Position numbers and translations under genes: made by a program. DNA of 64,000 nucleotides from Emticicia fluvialis. Lineage in GTDB: Bacteria > Bacteroidota > Bacteroidia > Cytophagales > Spirosomataceae. The notes beneath the pieces are model-generated. The model did not search any database and had not been told where the DNA came from. It saw nothing but the letters and a program-made list of their open reading frames with translations. The stretch lies in NCBI RefSeq assembly GCF_024793945.1, contig NZ_JANUSD010000001.1:372001-436000 (forward strand), in the 5' to 3' direction. Shown here in pieces: positions 19,201-27,045 of this stretch. Position 1 is the first letter of the stretch; every line of letters starts with the position of its first letter.

Positions 19201-19390
19201 GTACGAATATGTTTTCAGCGATGGTGAGAAACAAAATCTTAAATTAAAACCTATCATGAGCACAGGTGTAAGTTTGCGTATAAATGCACTCGGATACCTC
19301 ATTCTGGAGCCCTATCTGGCGTTTCCTATTTATAACGGGAAAATTCAAAGTGGAGTAACCGGAATTAATTTTATGATTCCCGGCTGGTAA
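16265..19390 (+). CDS. Exported peptidase-like / TolB-type propeller / outer membrane barrel fusion protein
   Basis: This 1041-residue protein starts with a signal peptide (about 1-20). Residues about 35-270 look like a gluzincin metallopeptidase of the MA type: HELVH at 135-139 and a downstream Glu in VEGLAEYMS (Glu170). Residues about 290-570 carry PD40/WD40-like propeller repeats with WSPDG-type motifs (such as PTWSPDGRSVYFVSDRG). The last 400 or so residues are rich in alternating aromatic strands and end like an outer membrane barrel. A purine-rich AAGAAGG sequence precedes the ATG. It may be a surface protease or an assembly factor. Activity is inferred. Confidence 0.8.
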   Translation: MKNVYLVAIGLIISNIAFSQSQYFGQNKPRYKSFGFKVLQSPHFELYHYFKDNTVPNELMINSEHWYKIHQEVFKLAFIKPNPLIIYQNHPDFQETTAISGQIGEGTGGVTEGLRNRVVMPMMYSKRQTDHVLGHELVHAFQYQLMTSGDSTTLANIQNLPLFMVEGLAEYMSLGRVDAHTAMWMRDAVMNDDIPTIKDLVTKEYKYFPYRWGQAFWAYVAATYGDDMIRPLFKETARYGIEAAFRRNLKVDIDRFSARWKKVMTDTYAPLRVGTTATPTGREIASVKNAGEMNLSPTISPDGNFVAYISSKNVISLDIFIAEAHTGKVVRKIESTSFGSHVDSYSFLETAGAWSPDSRNLALVIQSKGRNKLSIVDVANGNKRTFELKGVDSFSNPAWSPDGSTIIVSGLMNGVSDLYAFNIKEASVQNLTNDEYSDIQPTWSPDGRSVYFVSDRGSNATRLEKASYVISKLDINTLKIESFSFLQGADNLNPLIDPNGNFLYFLSDADGFRNLYRYSLVNGGIEKLSNYFTGISGITMYSPAVSIAAKTGALVYSYFQAGKYNLYVARPEEFTAKPAENTIDKKAATLAPYEWKEGRNIVETNLNKQRLLGRVQEKGLKTLKYTPRFKLDYLGSSGVGVSTSRWGTGLGGGVVGLASDMLNNNQVSGVLALNGEIQDFGGQIAYLNQKNPLQWGASFSRIPYRFSDYQQTNKYITDPAIKASLGIPAGDSLIQSSYNLYRLFINEIGLFAFYPLSTSKRIEVGGSANWYSYSGRVYSDYYGVSSSAGSYYRGSLTPQRISQAELEGKGFSPFSLQKLYVAYVGDNSTFGTTAPLNGYRYRFEFSRYFGDIAHNAITADYRKYKYLKPITLAARLYYYGRLGTKNIEDYNRLYPMFLGYPWYMHGFWGKALSNQTSTLALSEEQLKGSQMGLTNFEIRLPFTGPKKLALIDFMYVPTDLNFFFDMGMVWDDARSPGKKYEYVFSDGEKQNLKLKPIMSTGVSLRINALGYLILEPYLAFPIYNGKIQSGVTGINFMIPGW

Positions 19391-19462
19391 TGTTTGAATT
19401 TTTAGAAAAATTTCGCATTTTTGTGCACTCAAAAAATAACAGAGTATTTTTTTGAAAAATTA

Positions 19463-19539
19463 GGGGATGTAGCTCAGTTGGCTAGAGCGTTTGACTGGCA
19501 GTCAAAAGGTCGTGGGTTCGAGTCCCATCTTCTCCACCA
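19463..19539 (+). tRNA. tRNA-Ala (anticodon GGC)
   Basis: A 77-base tRNA with encoded CCA. The acceptor stem has the G3-U70 pair that identifies alanine tRNA, the anticodon loop is CTGGCAG giving anticodon GGC, and GTTCGAGTC forms the T arm. One T-T mismatch is present at position 6-67 of the acceptor stem. Confidence 0.95.
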
Positions 19540-19680
19540 GATTTATCTTCTGCTTGCATTTGTTTGGCAGAAACTCCCATCCAAAACTTCTTGCGCTGTA
19601 GTTTATTTCACTGTACTACATTATGTGTTGTTAATCAAAAAAACGGACAATTTTTATTTGTCAAGAACTTTTTTATTATC

Positions 19681-19980
19681 ATGACCCCAGAAGAAAAGGC
19701 CAAGAAAAGTCGCGAGTATCAAAGAGAATACCACAAAAAGTATCGCGAGAAACATCGTGAATTGCTTAATCAAAGATCAAGGGAATATGCAATTGAGCAT
19801 CGCGAAGAATTAAGAGAAAAATCCAAAGAGTATCGCCAATTAAATAAAGAAAAACTGGCTGCTTATGAAGCTGCCCGTTGGCCAAAAAGAAAAGAACAGC
19901 GCAGATTGAAAAGAGAAATGCTGAAACAGCAAAAAGCAGAAGCAGCAACTCAACAAGCGGGTGGTGAATCAACTAACTAG
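19681..19980 (+). CDS. Small highly charged helical protein
   Basis: This 99-residue protein starts at ATG 19681 and is extremely rich in Arg, Lys and Glu. It contains loosely repeated units of the form R-E-Y-x-x-E/K-H/K-R-E-E-L over residues 8-60, predicting one long charged helix, followed by a basic KRKEQRRLKREMLKQQK segment and a polar tail. There is no signal peptide. Similar basic helical proteins are annotated as hypothetical, and nucleic acid binding is only a guess. A strong terminator follows at 20040, which supports a real transcript. An upstream start at 19564 would read through the tRNA-proximal spacer and is unlikely. Confidence 0.65.
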   Translation: MTPEEKAKKSREYQREYHKKYREKHRELLNQRSREYAIEHREELREKSKEYRQLNKEKLAAYEAARWPKRKEQRRLKREMLKQQKAEAATQQAGGESTN

Positions 19981-20039
19981 ACCGGAATCCAGCCTTTGAA
20001 TGTGATAACCGTATCTTACAGCTTATACTCTTAAAGTAT

Positions 20040-20083
20040 AAGGGTGGCAGGTCTATGGATATTCCCTGTCACCCTTTTTTCTT
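20040..20083 (+). terminator. Rho-independent terminator after the small charged protein
   Basis: AGGGTGGCAGG (20041-20051) pairs with CCTGTCACCCT (20065-20075), with one G-T pair, and is followed by a T run. It is 60 bases after the stop codon at 19980. Confidence 0.85.
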
Positions 20084-20526
20084 GCCTATTTCCATTACTT
20101 CTTTTTTCTGCTTTTGCATCTGTTGTCTCTTACCTGTGTAAACCGGAACCAATAAATGGCCGGCTATCTTTATTTTACTTACCCGTTTAGCTTCTTTATT
20201 TCCAGCAATATTCCTTAGAGCATCATCACTGTTGAGGCAGCAAACCGGGATTAAACCCATGCAGTGGCCGGGCCTGGTTTCCAATTATTGAGCTTGTGCA
20301 AACGCTGGTTCAATTACTGGTTTCATAACATGCTGATAGCGAACATTTAAGGCAAGTAATGAGATAAATTCTGTTATTCTGAAAAAATAAAAATTTTGCG
20401 CTGAAAATTAATTCCAGAATCATAACTTTGAGAAACGGAGTATCTTAAAAAATTTCAAAGCGTATTTATTCTGCACAAAGCTGCCAAATTTTAGGCATTG
20501 CTCCGCCATCTTAACCAGACCTTTAA
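20084..20526. other. Intergenic region upstream of the DUF1080 gene
   Basis: This 440-base gap has no gene I can support. A 71-codon minus-strand frame (20069-20284) runs into the terminator hairpin and has no recognisable family. The last 150 bases are AT-rich and should carry the promoter of the downstream sugar genes, but no exact TAnnTTTG box was seen. Confidence 0.45.
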
Positions 20527-21168
20527 ATGAAATCCTTTCTTGTTTTTCTGGCACTCGTCGGCTTTTGTCTGATGGGCTTCATACCTCAATCTACAAAAAA
20601 ACCTGTCAGGCTTTTTGATGGCAAAACCTTCAGAGGTTGGGAGGGCGACACAATTTATACCTGGCGCATTGAAAACGGGATGCTGATTGGAGGCGCTACA
20701 GATAAAGAAGTGCCGCATAACAACTTCCTCTGTACTACTCGCCCTTATAGCAATTTTATCATGAAACTGAAGGTAAAACTAACCGGCAGCAAAGGTTTTA
20801 TCAATTCGGGTATTCAGTTCAGAAGCAAACGCCTCGTGAACCCTCCCTACGAAATGGAAGGCTATCAGGCTGATTGGGGAGAAGGATTCTGGGGCGGTTT
20901 GTATGATGAATCAAGAAGGAATAAAACGTTGATAAGTCCCGATTCTATACAGGTGCTGAAATGGATAAAGAAAAACGATTGGAATGATTATGAAATAAGA
21001 GCCGAAAAACGCCACATAAAACTATATGTAAACGGCAAGCAGACAGTAGATTATTATGAGCCTGATGCCGGTATTCCGCAGTCAGGTCTTATAGGTTTTC
21101 AGATTCATGGTGGTGGTGCCGCACAGGTGGCTTTTAAAGATGTAATACTTGAAGAACTACCAGACTAA
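20527..21168 (+). CDS. DUF1080 (3-keto-disaccharide hydrolase-like) exported protein
   Basis: This 213-residue protein has a signal peptide and one DUF1080 domain, a concanavalin-like beta sandwich. The typical start LFDGKTFRGWEGD, the core FIMKLKVKL...NSGIQFRSK, and the ending GLIGFQIHGGG...VAFKDVILEEL are all present. Several members of this family hydrolyse 3-keto-glycosides after sugar oxidation. It precedes the cupredoxin-propeller fusion gene by about 110 bases on the same strand and probably acts with it in the periplasm. Confidence 0.9.
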   Translation: MKSFLVFLALVGFCLMGFIPQSTKKPVRLFDGKTFRGWEGDTIYTWRIENGMLIGGATDKEVPHNNFLCTTRPYSNFIMKLKVKLTGSKGFINSGIQFRSKRLVNPPYEMEGYQADWGEGFWGGLYDESRRNKTLISPDSIQVLKWIKKNDWNDYEIRAEKRHIKLYVNGKQTVDYYEPDAGIPQSGLIGFQIHGGGAAQVAFKDVILEELPD

Positions 21169-21280
21169 TTGAGAATTAGCGAATGCTGAATTAATGAATG
21201 TATTTTTTTAACCTACCCAATAACGATTCAACATAAAAAACTCAACCTGATTTTAATAACTCTATTCAACCTTGTTAACT

Positions 21281-24187
21281 ATGAAAAAATCCCATCTGCT
21301 CTTCTTACCCTTGCTGGTATTTATGCTGAGAGGACCCGGCGCTAATGCCAGAGAATTGCCTACAAAAGCCAGAATTGTTCAGGACACCGTAAAAGTCGAT
21401 TTTGATTATACCCTTGAAGCCAGTATGCTGGGCTATTTTGCCAAAAACGGCACCAGAAATCCGACATTGAAAGCCACTAAAGGTAAAACTGTACGCATTA
21501 CTATAGTGAATACCGAGCTGATGACTCATGACATAGCACTTGAAAAAGCTGGCGTGAAGAGTAAAACTGTATCTGAAAAAGGTATGAAAGCCAGCATCAT
21601 TTTTAAGGCTGAAAAAAGCGACACCTATTATTGCACAGTACCAGGGCACCGTGCAGCAGGTATGGTGGGCAAATTGGAAGTGGTAGATGGCCCCATTACT
21701 GAAGCTGTTGCCGTAGGTAAGTTGCCTATGAAAGACGGCCAACCGCTGAACCTGGATTTTGAGACAGGCACATTAAAAGACTGGACAGCCACCGGAAATG
21801 CATTTGCCAATGCAGTTTTTAGTCAGGAGCCATCGCCGGTGCATGAAAAAGACATGGTGATTGGCTTTGAAGGCAAACACTTTTTAAGCAGTGGCGGAAC
21901 CAGAAATTATCAGTTGACTGGAACACTTACTTCGGTACCTTTTAAAGTTACGCAGCCTTATGCAGCTTTCAGGGTATCTGGAGGGGCCTTGCAGGATACA
22001 CGTGTAGAAATTGTATTGGCCGACACTAAAAAAGTGATTTTTCATTCAACAGGGCAGGGCAGAGCGACGCTGCAACCGGTTGTTGTTGATTTAAGACCGT
22101 ATCTGAACAAAAACATTTTCATCAGAATTGTAGACAATGAAACCGGCATATCGCAGATACCCTACATCTCTAACGATATCTGGGCGCACATAAACTTCGA
22201 TAACTTTTTGTTTTATCCCAGCCGCCCCGGGTTCGCTAATGAGCTGAAACAGAAAGATATTATTATCCTGCCTCCACTAGACCCCGTTCTGAATGCCGGT
22301 CTTTCAGGAATCGAAGCTGCCAAAGCAATGACAGCCCCCAAAGGGTTTAAGGTAACCCTTGCAGCAGCCGAGCCAGACATTATACGCCCGATTTGTTTTA
22401 CAATAGACTGGAAAGGCAGGCTTTGGGTAGTAGAGGGTCATACTTATCCGGTTCCGGCTCCGGAAGGGCAGGGTAGAGACCGTATCCTGATTTTTGAAGA
22501 TACCAATGGCGACGGCACGCTAGACAAAAGAAAGATATTTATGGAGGGCCTTAACCTGGTAAGTGGTATTGAACTGGGCATGGGAGGGGTCTGGTTAGGT
22601 GCTGCTCCTTATCTGTTGTATGTGCCTTTAGATGCTGAAAACGATAAGCCCGCAGGCCCGCCACAAATATTATTGGATGGCTGGGGAACACAAGACACAC
22701 ATGAAGTACTGAATAGTTTCAGATGGGGGCCGGACGGCTGGCTATATGGCACGCATGGAGTATTTACTCACTCAAAAGTTGGAAAGCCTGGTACGCCTGA
22801 CGACCAGAGGGTGAAACTCAATGCAGGTGTTTGGCGGTTTCATCCCACAACGCAGAAATTCGAAGTATTTGCCGAGGGCTCAAGCAACCCTTGGGGGCTT
22901 GACTTCAACGACTACGGGCATCCATTTATAACAGCCTGTGTTATTCCGCACATGTATCATATCATTCAGGGGGCAAGGTACTTCCGCCAGGCGGGTAAGC
23001 ATTTTAACCCTTATATTTATGATGACATCACAACCATTGCTAACCATCGCCACTGGCTGGGCGACAGGGGGCCGCATGCAGGTAATTTCAGGTCTGCTGC
23101 TGCAGGTGGGGGCCATGCACATGCTGGTGCCATGTTGTATCTGGGTAACAGCTGGCCAGCCGAATACAGAAACAAGATATTTATGAATAATATCAACGGA
23201 GCAAGGTTGAATGTTGACCAGCTAACCCGCGCTGGTTCGGGGTATGTGGCGTCACACAACAAGGACTTCCTGGTTATGAACGATAGTTGGTCGCAGTGGC
23301 TTAATTTTAAGTATGATGCAAGCGGGTCTGTTTTTGCTATTGACTGGTATGATAAAAACCAGTGTCATAGTTCAAATCCTGATGTGCACGATAAAACGAT
23401 GGGCCGGATTTTTAAGATTACCCATGAAAACGACAAATGGGTACAGGTAGATTTATCTAAGGCAACAGATTTGGAGCTGGTGAGCTATCAGTTGAACCCG
23501 AATGAGTGGTATGTAAGGCAAGCCAGAGCTATTTTGCAGCAGCGCGGGCCAAATCCTAAGGTTCATGAGGCATTGAAGGAAATTCTGTTCAGAAATCCTG
23601 ATGTAACCCGTAAACTAAGAGCGCTTTGGGCATTACATGTAACCAAAGGCCTTTCAGAAAAAGATTTAGTTGCTTTATTGTCAAACCCGAATGAATATAT
23701 CAGGAGCTGGGCAATTCAGTTACTGGCTGAAGACAACCATATTTCGCCGGAAACCCTGAAGCAATTGGTGCGAATGGCAAAAACCGATAACTCTGCTTTG
23801 GTAAGGTTGTATCTGGCCTCTGCCATGCAGAGAATTGAACCAGCCCAAAGATGGGAAGTGGTAGACGCACTGGCTCAAAAAGTTGTCGATAAAGCAGACC
23901 ATAATCTGCCGCTGATGGTTTGGTACGCAGCCGAGCCATTAGCTACAGTTGATGCCAGAAGATTTATGCAGATGGCAGAAAGAAGCAGGTTGCCCAGGTT
24001 TCTGAACTATGCCATTCAACGCACTGGCGCCCTGAATACCGCCGAATCAAAAGCACTTCTGAAAGAACTGGATAGCAAACTGGCCAGAGTACAAACAAAA
24101 GCCAGTCAGGAAAAGCATCAGTTAATCAATAAAGTGCTAAACCCGGCACAGGCGCATCAGCATGAAAGTGAAGAGGCGTCTCATTAA
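21281..24187 (+). CDS. Cupredoxin / PVC-type dehydrogenase propeller / HEAT fusion protein
   Basis: This 968-residue exported protein has several domains. Residues about 35-137 are a cupredoxin with a full type 1 copper site: His83, Cys118, His123 and Met128. A galactose-binding-like sandwich spans about 150-320 (LDFETGTLKDWTA). A PVC-type membrane-bound dehydrogenase propeller covers about 345-740 with RILIFEDTNGDGTLDK. HEAT-like helices finish the protein (about 745-950). Many PVC-type relatives end in a haem c domain; none (no CxxCH) is present here. I chose ATG 21281 over an upstream TTG. It is presumably a sugar or alcohol dehydrogenase of the periplasm. Confidence 0.85.
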   Translation: MKKSHLLFLPLLVFMLRGPGANARELPTKARIVQDTVKVDFDYTLEASMLGYFAKNGTRNPTLKATKGKTVRITIVNTELMTHDIALEKAGVKSKTVSEKGMKASIIFKAEKSDTYYCTVPGHRAAGMVGKLEVVDGPITEAVAVGKLPMKDGQPLNLDFETGTLKDWTATGNAFANAVFSQEPSPVHEKDMVIGFEGKHFLSSGGTRNYQLTGTLTSVPFKVTQPYAAFRVSGGALQDTRVEIVLADTKKVIFHSTGQGRATLQPVVVDLRPYLNKNIFIRIVDNETGISQIPYISNDIWAHINFDNFLFYPSRPGFANELKQKDIIILPPLDPVLNAGLSGIEAAKAMTAPKGFKVTLAAAEPDIIRPICFTIDWKGRLWVVEGHTYPVPAPEGQGRDRILIFEDTNGDGTLDKRKIFMEGLNLVSGIELGMGGVWLGAAPYLLYVPLDAENDKPAGPPQILLDGWGTQDTHEVLNSFRWGPDGWLYGTHGVFTHSKVGKPGTPDDQRVKLNAGVWRFHPTTQKFEVFAEGSSNPWGLDFNDYGHPFITACVIPHMYHIIQGARYFRQAGKHFNPYIYDDITTIANHRHWLGDRGPHAGNFRSAAAGGGHAHAGAMLYLGNSWPAEYRNKIFMNNINGARLNVDQLTRAGSGYVASHNKDFLVMNDSWSQWLNFKYDASGSVFAIDWYDKNQCHSSNPDVHDKTMGRIFKITHENDKWVQVDLSKATDLELVSYQLNPNEWYVRQARAILQQRGPNPKVHEALKEILFRNPDVTRKLRALWALHVTKGLSEKDLVALLSNPNEYIRSWAIQLLAEDNHISPETLKQLVRMAKTDNSALVRLYLASAMQRIEPAQRWEVVDALAQKVVDKADHNLPLMVWYAAEPLATVDARRFMQMAERSRLPRFLNYAIQRTGALNTAESKALLKELDSKLARVQTKASQEKHQLINKVLNPAQAHQHESEEASH

Positions 24188-24214
24188 TTTTACCAATCAT
24201 AAAACAGTAAGAAT

Positions 24215-25399
24215 ATGCAAATAAAACAAAATATAAAGCATTGGGTATATTGGCTGGCAGGTGTGGTTTTTATAGGAAATGCCTCAGCTCAAAGCTTTAC
24301 CTCAACTGATTTCAAGAAAACCAAAATCACGGCAGACTTCATTTCAGAGGGTGTGGCAGTAGCCGATTTAAATAAAGACGGCAAACTGGATATTGTAGCC
24401 GGATATTTCTGGTTTGAAGCGCCAGACTGGAAACGCCATGAAATGGCTCCATCTCGTGCTTTTGACCCTCGAAAAGAATATAGTGAATCATTTCTTAATC
24501 TGGGTATGGATGTGAATCTGGATGGCTGGGATGATGTAGTGGTTATTGATTTTCCTGGGAAATCCGGTTTTTGGTTCGAAAACCCTAAAAACAGACCTGG
24601 CCAATGGAAAAAGCATATCATTGCCGACTCTATGGGTATTGCAAACGAATCGCCCGGATTTATTGATATTGATAACGACGGCAGGCTGGATATTCTCTGC
24701 GGAGACAAAACCAAAAAACAAATTGTATGGCTACAAGCCCCAACCAGAAAAGGTGAAACCGCCTGGAAGCGCCACCCCATCAGTAAAGAAAATGTTCCGG
24801 GTACTGAAATATTCTCGCATGGTATTGGTTTTGGCGATATCAATAATGACGGTCTCAAAGATGTGGTAATACGTGAAGGCTGGTTTGAAGGAACAAAAGA
24901 CAACAAGGCTGGTAACTGGAAGTTTCATCCGGCTAATCTGGGCGAACCCTGCTCGCACATGCAGGTATTAGATGTAAACGGCGATGGCCGGAACGATGTA
25001 GTGAGCGCCTCTGCCCATGCACTGGGTATATGGTTTCATGAGCAGGTAGAAAAAGACGGCAGGATTGATTTTGTTACACACCTTATGAGTACCACAACTG
25101 CGCAAACGCATTCATCAATTATGGCTGACTTGAATGGTGATGGTAAGAATGATTACATTACAGGCAAGAGATTTCTGGCGCACCACGGCCGTGATCCCGG
25201 CGATGCCGACGCTCCGTTTTTGCTCTGGTTTGAGTTTACCCCCGGTAAAGCGCCAAACTGGAAAGAACACGTGATTGATAATGATTCTGGCGCAGGGCTG
25301 AATATAGTAGCCCGCGACATGAACAATGATAAGAAGATTGACCTGGTGGTTGCAAATAAAAACGGAGTATTTTTGTTCGAAAACAAAATGAAGAAATAA
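24215..25399 (+). CDS. FG-GAP/VCBS repeat exported protein
   Basis: This 394-residue protein has a signal peptide ending near SAQS and seven FG-GAP-like repeats forming a probable beta-propeller. Each repeat has a calcium-binding-like D-x-N/D-x-D-G-x-x-D signature, such as DLNKDGKLDIVAG, DIDNDGRLDILCG and DVNGDGRNDVVSA. No catalytic motif was found. It begins 27 bases after the cupredoxin fusion gene and likely belongs to the same operon, perhaps binding sugar polymers. A terminator follows immediately. Confidence 0.88.
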   Translation: MQIKQNIKHWVYWLAGVVFIGNASAQSFTSTDFKKTKITADFISEGVAVADLNKDGKLDIVAGYFWFEAPDWKRHEMAPSRAFDPRKEYSESFLNLGMDVNLDGWDDVVVIDFPGKSGFWFENPKNRPGQWKKHIIADSMGIANESPGFIDIDNDGRLDILCGDKTKKQIVWLQAPTRKGETAWKRHPISKENVPGTEIFSHGIGFGDINNDGLKDVVIREGWFEGTKDNKAGNWKFHPANLGEPCSHMQVLDVNGDGRNDVVSASAHALGIWFHEQVEKDGRIDFVTHLMSTTTAQTHSSIMADLNGDGKNDYITGKRFLAHHGRDPGDADAPFLLWFEFTPGKAPNWKEHVIDNDSGAGLNIVARDMNNDKKIDLVVANKNGVFLFENKMKK

Positions 25400-25406
25400 G
25401 ATAGGT

Positions 25407-25442
25407 AAGCGAGAAGGGTCTTATACCTTTCTCGCTTTTCTT
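25407..25442 (+). terminator. Terminator hairpin after the FG-GAP gene
   Basis: AAGCGAGAAGGG (25407-25418) pairs with CCTTTCTCGCTT (25426-25437), including one G-T pair, followed by a short T-rich stretch. It closes the DUF1080 to FG-GAP operon and separates it from the convergent lasso-type genes. Confidence 0.75.
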
Positions 25443-25458
25443 ATGAAGGCAGGTTAAA

Positions 25459-25890
25459 TCAGGCAAATGTGCTATGTACTACATAATCTTCAACGACGCA
25501 AAAGCCGGTTACAAATTGGCCGTTTACCGTTGTCCAGGCATGGCCTTCTATGGTGCCTGCTTCATTCTTCTTAAAACCTACATAAATTTTATAGGGTATG
25601 CCATATAGCCGGCAAAGTACTTTTGCCTGATAAGCCTGATGCCTGCAGACGTTGTTCCAGAAGCTATATTTGGCTACAACTTTAATAACCATGCTGATGT
25701 CTCTCACCAGTTGCATATCAACGTTATTGTCTACATCAACAGGCTTGTTTCTTTCTCCGAATCTGGCGTTTGAATGAAAAAAACGGAATAGAAAAAAGCT
25801 GTATAGAGCCAGAGGAACAGTAAATGCCAACAGCAGTTTACGCCTCAGGCTCCAACGGAAAAACGCTCTTATTTTTTTTAGGAAACGCAT
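25459..25890 (-). CDS. Lasso peptide biosynthesis B2 protein (leader peptidase)
   Basis: This 143-residue protein matches the B2 transglutaminase-like cysteine protease that removes the leader of lasso precursors. A transmembrane-like helix lies at about 18-38, the catalytic Cys82 is in NNVCRHQAYQ, followed by RLYGIPYKIYVGFKK, and His117 is in GHAWTTVNG. The third residue may be Asn123. B2 normally works with a separate B1 recognition protein, which is encoded just upstream with a 13-base overlap. The gene is last in the minus-strand part of the cluster. Confidence 0.88.
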   Translation of the reverse strand: MRFLKKIRAFFRWSLRRKLLLAFTVPLALYSFFLFRFFHSNARFGERNKPVDVDNNVDMQLVRDISMVIKVVAKYSFWNNVCRHQAYQAKVLCRLYGIPYKIYVGFKKNEAGTIEGHAWTTVNGQFVTGFCVVEDYVVHSTFA

Positions 25891-26144
25891 TTAACAATAT
25901 AAGTTTTTTCTTCCAGTTCTGTCAGAGCAAGATTAACATCAGCAGCACACTCCGCTTCAGAAATATTGTATTCGGTATGTAAATCCTGCACAATAGTTTC
26001 AACGTTGTTTCCCTGTTCAATACCTTGAAGTATTTTGTAAAGCGTTTCGTTCAGAGATACATATTCATTCGTTTGCATATCAAATAATATACCTTCATCA
26101 CCTAGTTCGGTCAGTAAAATTCTGTTAGTGTTTATAGTGTACAT
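25878..26144 (-). CDS. PqqD-like RiPP recognition protein (lasso B1)
   Basis: This 88-residue protein is a PqqD-fold RiPP recognition element. It has the pattern ILFDMQTNEYVSLNETLYKIL, the amphipathic helices of the fold, and ends KTYIVKC. B1 proteins bind the precursor leader and present it to the B2 protease. I chose ATG 26144, which starts MYTINTNR like its relatives; an in-frame ATG at 26177 would overlap the sulfotransferase gene. Its 3' end overlaps the B2 gene by 13 bases. Confidence 0.87.
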   Translation of the reverse strand: MYTINTNRILLTELGDEGILFDMQTNEYVSLNETLYKILQGIEQGNNVETIVQDLHTEYNISEAECAADVNLALTELEEKTYIVKCVS

Positions 26145-26163
26145 AGTTGTAGTGTCAAAGATT

Positions 26164-27045
26164 CTACCAATACCCAAAGTGTCGCATCATAGGTTGGTTT
26201 ACCTCTTTTATTTTTTTTATTTGTTTTTCGGTTAATTCTGATTTCCACCGGCCAGCCACTCCTTTAAAAAAGAAACTATTGGCAGAGACCATTTTTTCAC
26301 TGAAACCTCTTTTTTGTTCCTGTTCTTTTAGTTTTTCAAACCGGGTTAATTCTATCGCCTGATTTATCTGTGTATCAGATACTTCCAAACCAATGGCATT
26401 TAAGGCGCCTTTAAATGTTTCAAAGGGCATGGCTTTTAGATCTTCATATCTGATAAAGTGAACAGGGAATGTTGGGTATTTAAGCCAGCTTTCTACGTGG
26501 TCTGACCAGGTCCCTAACATTTGAAAAAACTGTTGAGAACCGTTATTAGTCTTTTTACCAAATGTACTTGTTGGGTTTATTAGAAAATTGTCAATGGCGT
26601 TATCTACTGTAATGTCCTGATGATTAGCTAATGAAAGGGCTATGTCAAGCGGATTCCGAACCAGGTAAATTGCCATTTTTGTAGGTTCAGTAGGAACCAA
26701 CGGCAGTGAGTCAAATTCAGAAAATGTGTAAGCGTCATGTATTTTAATATACATCAGTTTTCTGCTTATTTCAGAAAGATACCTGAATGAAAATCTTCTT
26801 AAGGTTTCCGCTTCTTGTGGCCCGATATAGTCGGCATCAATATCTAGTGCGTCCTCAAAAACTAATTTGCCAGAAAATATACCGTTAGTTTGCAGGTTAT
26901 TTATATCCAGGTCTTTGTTACTGATAAGCACAGACAGAAAAGACCTGAACCACGTATTACCAGACTTTGGGTAAGAGGCCAGCCAAACAATTTTTGGATT
27001 CAAATCCGATTCATGAAAAGAGCGTAATCCGGTTAATTCCATCAC
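26164..27045 (-). CDS. Sulfotransferase in the lasso-type cluster
   Basis: This 293-residue protein is a PAPS-dependent sulfotransferase. The phosphate-binding loop is SYPKSGNTW (24-32), a possible catalytic base is His103 (YIKIHDA), and the 3'-phosphate-binding motif is VRNPLDIALSLANH (129-142). The C-terminal GVAGRWKSEL matches the family's GxxGxWK segment. It lies between the B1 gene and the kinase gene, overlapping the kinase stop by four bases. From context it may sulfate the peptide product. Two adjacent Met codons make the exact start uncertain by one residue. Confidence 0.87.
   Translation of the reverse strand: MMELTGLRSFHESDLNPKIVWLASYPKSGNTWFRSFLSVLISNKDLDINNLQTNGIFSGKLVFEDALDIDADYIGPQEAETLRRFSFRYLSEISRKLMYIKIHDAYTFSEFDSLPLVPTEPTKMAIYLVRNPLDIALSLANHQDITVDNAIDNFLINPTSTFGKKTNNGSQQFFQMLGTWSDHVESWLKYPTFPVHFIRYEDLKAMPFETFKGALNAIGLEVSDTQINQAIELTRFEKLKEQEQKRGFSEKMVSANSFFFKGVAGRWKSELTEKQIKKIKEVNQPMMRHFGYW

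Noticed and set aside
19421..19684. Plus-strand frame of 87 codons over the tRNA
   Set aside because: It is the usual false protein made by translating a tRNA gene (the VAQLARAFDWQ...GRGFESH pattern).
20069..20284. Minus-strand frame of 71 codons
   Set aside because: It ends inside a terminator stem and resembles no family I know.
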